Below are positions 3,423-5,311 of a stretch of 5,311 nt of DNA, piece by piece. How positions within the stretch are numbered: the first letter of the stretch is position 1; every line of letters begins with the position of its first letter. The DNA is from Hyphomicrobiales bacterium. GTDB lineage: Bacteria > Pseudomonadota > Alphaproteobacteria > Parvibaculales > Parvibaculaceae. The position numbers and the translations under genes were made by a program. A model generated the notes under the pieces. The model was not told the DNA's origin, searched no databases, and saw nothing but the letters and a program-made list of their open reading frames with translations. Location: NCBI GenBank assembly GCA_015655095.1, contig JAATFR010000221.1, positions 1-5,311 of the forward strand. The letters run 5' to 3'.

Positions 3423-5296
3423 AGGAACCCGATGGATATCCACGGTATCGTGGCAATCAGGATCAGCCCGGCGACGACCGCGCCCATATAGCCCATGATC
3501 GGCCGCAGCCCCTTCTCCGGGTCGATGCGGGCAATGGCGCAGGCCGTGTAGTAGCCCACGCCGAAGGGCGGCAGGAACAGGCCAACACCCATGGCGATGA
3601 TGACGACCATCGCATATTGCACCTCGTGGATTCCCACGTCGCGGGCGATCGGGAAAAGCAGCGGCCCGAACAGCACCACGGCCGGAATGCCTTCGAGCAC
3701 GCTGCCCAGCACGATGAAGAGCACGATCGAAAGGGCCATGAAGGTGCCGGCGCCGCCCGGCAGGCCGACCATCGCCTGCGTCAGCATGTTAGAGAAGCCC
3801 GATTGCGTCAGTCCCCACGACACGCCGGTCGCCGCCCCGATGATCAGCAGGATCGCTCCCGACAGGGTCGCCGTATAGACCAGCATCGGGCCAAGGCGCC
3901 GCCAGTCGAAGCAGCGATAGATGACGATGCCAACCACAGCCGAGTAGATGATGCCGATGGTCGAGACTTCCGTCGCCGTCGCCACGCCCTCCACCACCGC
4001 CGCGCGGATGAGGAACGGCAAGGCAAGTGCCGGGAGCGCAAGAACGAAGGCACGGGCGGCCTGGGCCGCCGGAACCCGTCGGACGTCCATGGGCACCTCG
4101 CTCCGGCAGCGGAAGCGCACCACGAGGCACAGGATGAGCCCCAGCACCAGCCCGGGGAGCAGTCCGCCGGTGAACAGGGCCGAGATCGACACGCCCGTCG
4201 CCGCGCCGATGGCGAGCAGCACGATGGAGGGCGGCACGGTCTCGGTCTGCGCACCGGTGGCGGCGAGCAGCGCGACGAGATCGCCCTCCTTGGCCCCCCG
4301 CTTGATCATCTCGGGAAAGAGCGCGGGCGCGACGGCCGCCATGTCGGCCGACTTGGCCCCCGAAATTCCGGAGACGAGGTACATGGCGCCCACGAGCACA
4401 TAATTCAGGCCGCCCCGCACATGACCGACAAGGCTGGCCAGGAAATCGACCATGGCCCTGGCCATCCCCGTCATCTCCATCAATTGGCCGAGGAAGACGA
4501 ACATGGGAACCGCCAGCAGGATGAGCTGGTTCATGCCCTCGTCCATGCGCGAAACGACGATGGAAGCCGGTATGCGGGTGGTGAAGACGAGATAGCCCAG
4601 CGTCGCCAGGCCGAAGGCGAAGGCGATCGGGACACCGGCAAAGATACCGATGGCGATGACACCCACGAAAAAGATCAGCAGGTTGAGATGACCCAGTGTC
4701 CGCAGGAAAGGCTGCAGGCCATAGAAGGCGAGAATGAGGACGACCACCGGGATCAGGGCGAGCAGCACCTGCCGCCGATCGGGCATGCGCATCAGCTGCA
4801 GCACCGCGCACAGCGCCATCAGCCCGAGGCCGACCGGCAGGGCAGCCGCCCGCCACATGCCGGAGACGCCCATGCCGGGCGTGATGATGAAGGCCTCGTT
4901 CTGGGCATAGTCCATCGCCGGCTTGGAGACGAACACCAGGAAGGCCAGCGCCGCCCAGATCCCCAGCGCTTCCAGGAATTGCCTCGGTGGGCCGGTGGTC
5001 CGGCTGACGAGGGCCGTCATGCGCATATGCTCCCTCTGCCTGAAGGCAAAGGCGGCCCCCAGCATTGCCAGCCAGAGGAACAGCAGCGACGCCAGCTCGT
5101 CCGACCAGACCAGGGGATAGTGGAACACGTAGCGCGCCATGGCGCCGGAGAACAGGACGACGATCTCCAGCGCCACGAGGAAGCCGGCCGGGATGGCGAT
5201 CAATGGCCCCAGGACGGCATCGATCCGGCAGGAGACCCTCGCCATGATGTCGGTGCCGGCATTGCTTGCAGCGTCCTTGCCCGACGCGATGCTCAT
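3419..5296 (-). CDS. TRAP transporter permease, fused small (DctQ) and large (DctM) subunits
   Basis: A complete 625-residue inner-membrane protein, the normal size for a QM fusion. Residues about 30-170 are the DctQ part, with four membrane spans and the signature ARYVFHYPLVWSDELA followed by LFLWLAMLGAAFAFRQREH. A linking hydrophobic segment (176-195) leads to the DctM part, residues about 200-625, with roughly a dozen spans. Its landmarks are SGISGAKSADMAAVAPALFP (309-328), VPPSIVLLAIGAATG (354-368), EGVATATEVSTIGIIYSAVV (436-455) and FLPPFGVGYY (574-583). Such permeases use a sodium or proton gradient to import solutes, commonly organic acids, delivered by a periplasmic DctP-type protein; the substrate cannot be read from the permease. 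The ATG at 5296 is one base after a TGA (5300-5298), possibly the end of an upstream operon gene; an alternative ATG is at 5245. No binding protein gene is in view. Confidence 0.95.
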   Translation of the reverse strand: MSIASGKDAASNAGTDIMARVSCRIDAVLGPLIAIPAGFLVALEIVVLFSGAMARYVFHYPLVWSDELASLLFLWLAMLGAAFAFRQREHMRMTALVSRTTGPPRQFLEALGIWAALAFLVFVSKPAMDYAQNEAFIITPGMGVSGMWRAAALPVGLGLMALCAVLQLMRMPDRRQVLLALIPVVVLILAFYGLQPFLRTLGHLNLLIFFVGVIAIGIFAGVPIAFAFGLATLGYLVFTTRIPASIVVSRMDEGMNQLILLAVPMFVFLGQLMEMTGMARAMVDFLASLVGHVRGGLNYVLVGAMYLVSGISGAKSADMAAVAPALFPEMIKRGAKEGDLVALLAATGAQTETVPPSIVLLAIGAATGVSISALFTGGLLPGLVLGLILCLVVRFRCRSEVPMDVRRVPAAQAARAFVLALPALALPFLIRAAVVEGVATATEVSTIGIIYSAVVGIVIYRCFDWRRLGPMLVYTATLSGAILLIIGAATGVSWGLTQSGFSNMLTQAMVGLPGGAGTFMALSIVLFIVLGSVLEGIPAVVLFGPLLFPIARDVGIHEVQYAMVVIIAMGVGLFLPPFGVGYYTACAIARIDPEKGLRPIMGYMGAVVAGLILIATIPWISIGFL

Positions 5297-5311
5297 GTCA
5301 GCGGCCCGGTC

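Noticed and set aside
3789..4856. 355-codon minus-strand frame inside the TRAP gene
   Set aside because: Arginine/glycine/alanine-rich shifted reading of the permease gene; the permease frame carries all the family motifs.

Overview
The window looks like a chromosomal segment of a high-GC alphaproteobacterium, probably a Rhizobiales/Hyphomicrobiales member. The call rests on the codon use of the long genes, the fused DctQM-type TRAP permease, the small LuxR-type pseudo-response regulator and a TAGAG...CTCTA palindrome of the kind scattered between rhizobial genes. This is an inference from style; there is no rRNA or other phylogenetic marker here.

Layout, left to right. (1) 1-395, minus: the 5' part of an RluA-family 23S rRNA pseudouridine synthase that runs off the left edge. 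(2) 506-581, plus: an intact tRNA-Glu (anticodon CTC, CCA encoded) with a promoter-like -35/-10 pair just upstream. (3) 582-1583: a lower-GC accessory patch with a toxin-first type II toxin-antitoxin pair, higB (797-1099) and higA (1209-1583), both plus. The unusually long gap between them holds a long imperfect palindrome and a compact cluster of inverted and direct repeats. (4) 1643-1774, minus: a 43-residue single-pass membrane protein with a very good ribosome binding site, convergent with higA. (5) 1942-3058, minus: a tight cluster of a frameshifted PilZ-like gene, a 66-codon frame of unknown function, and a LuxR-type regulator with a degenerate receiver domain. The regulator's best ribosome binding site points to an ACG, not an ATG, start. 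(6) 3059-3418: intergenic, nothing convincing. (7) 3419-5296, minus: a complete fused TRAP transporter permease (small Q plus large M subunit), probably downstream of a solute-binding-protein gene beyond the right edge.

Working together: HigB and HigA form a self-contained toxin-antitoxin module next to a tRNA gene. The PilZ-like relic, the linking frame and the LuxR-type regulator overlap or nearly touch, so they were probably one translationally coupled unit that combined a c-di-GMP-type sensor fold with a phosphorylation-independent regulator. The TRAP permease imports an unidentified organic acid or similar solute with a periplasmic binding protein not seen here. I see no integrase, CRISPR array, insertion sequence or clearly new multi-gene system. 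The least ordinary parts are the ACG-start regulator with its coupled small frames and the unusual higB-higA spacer.
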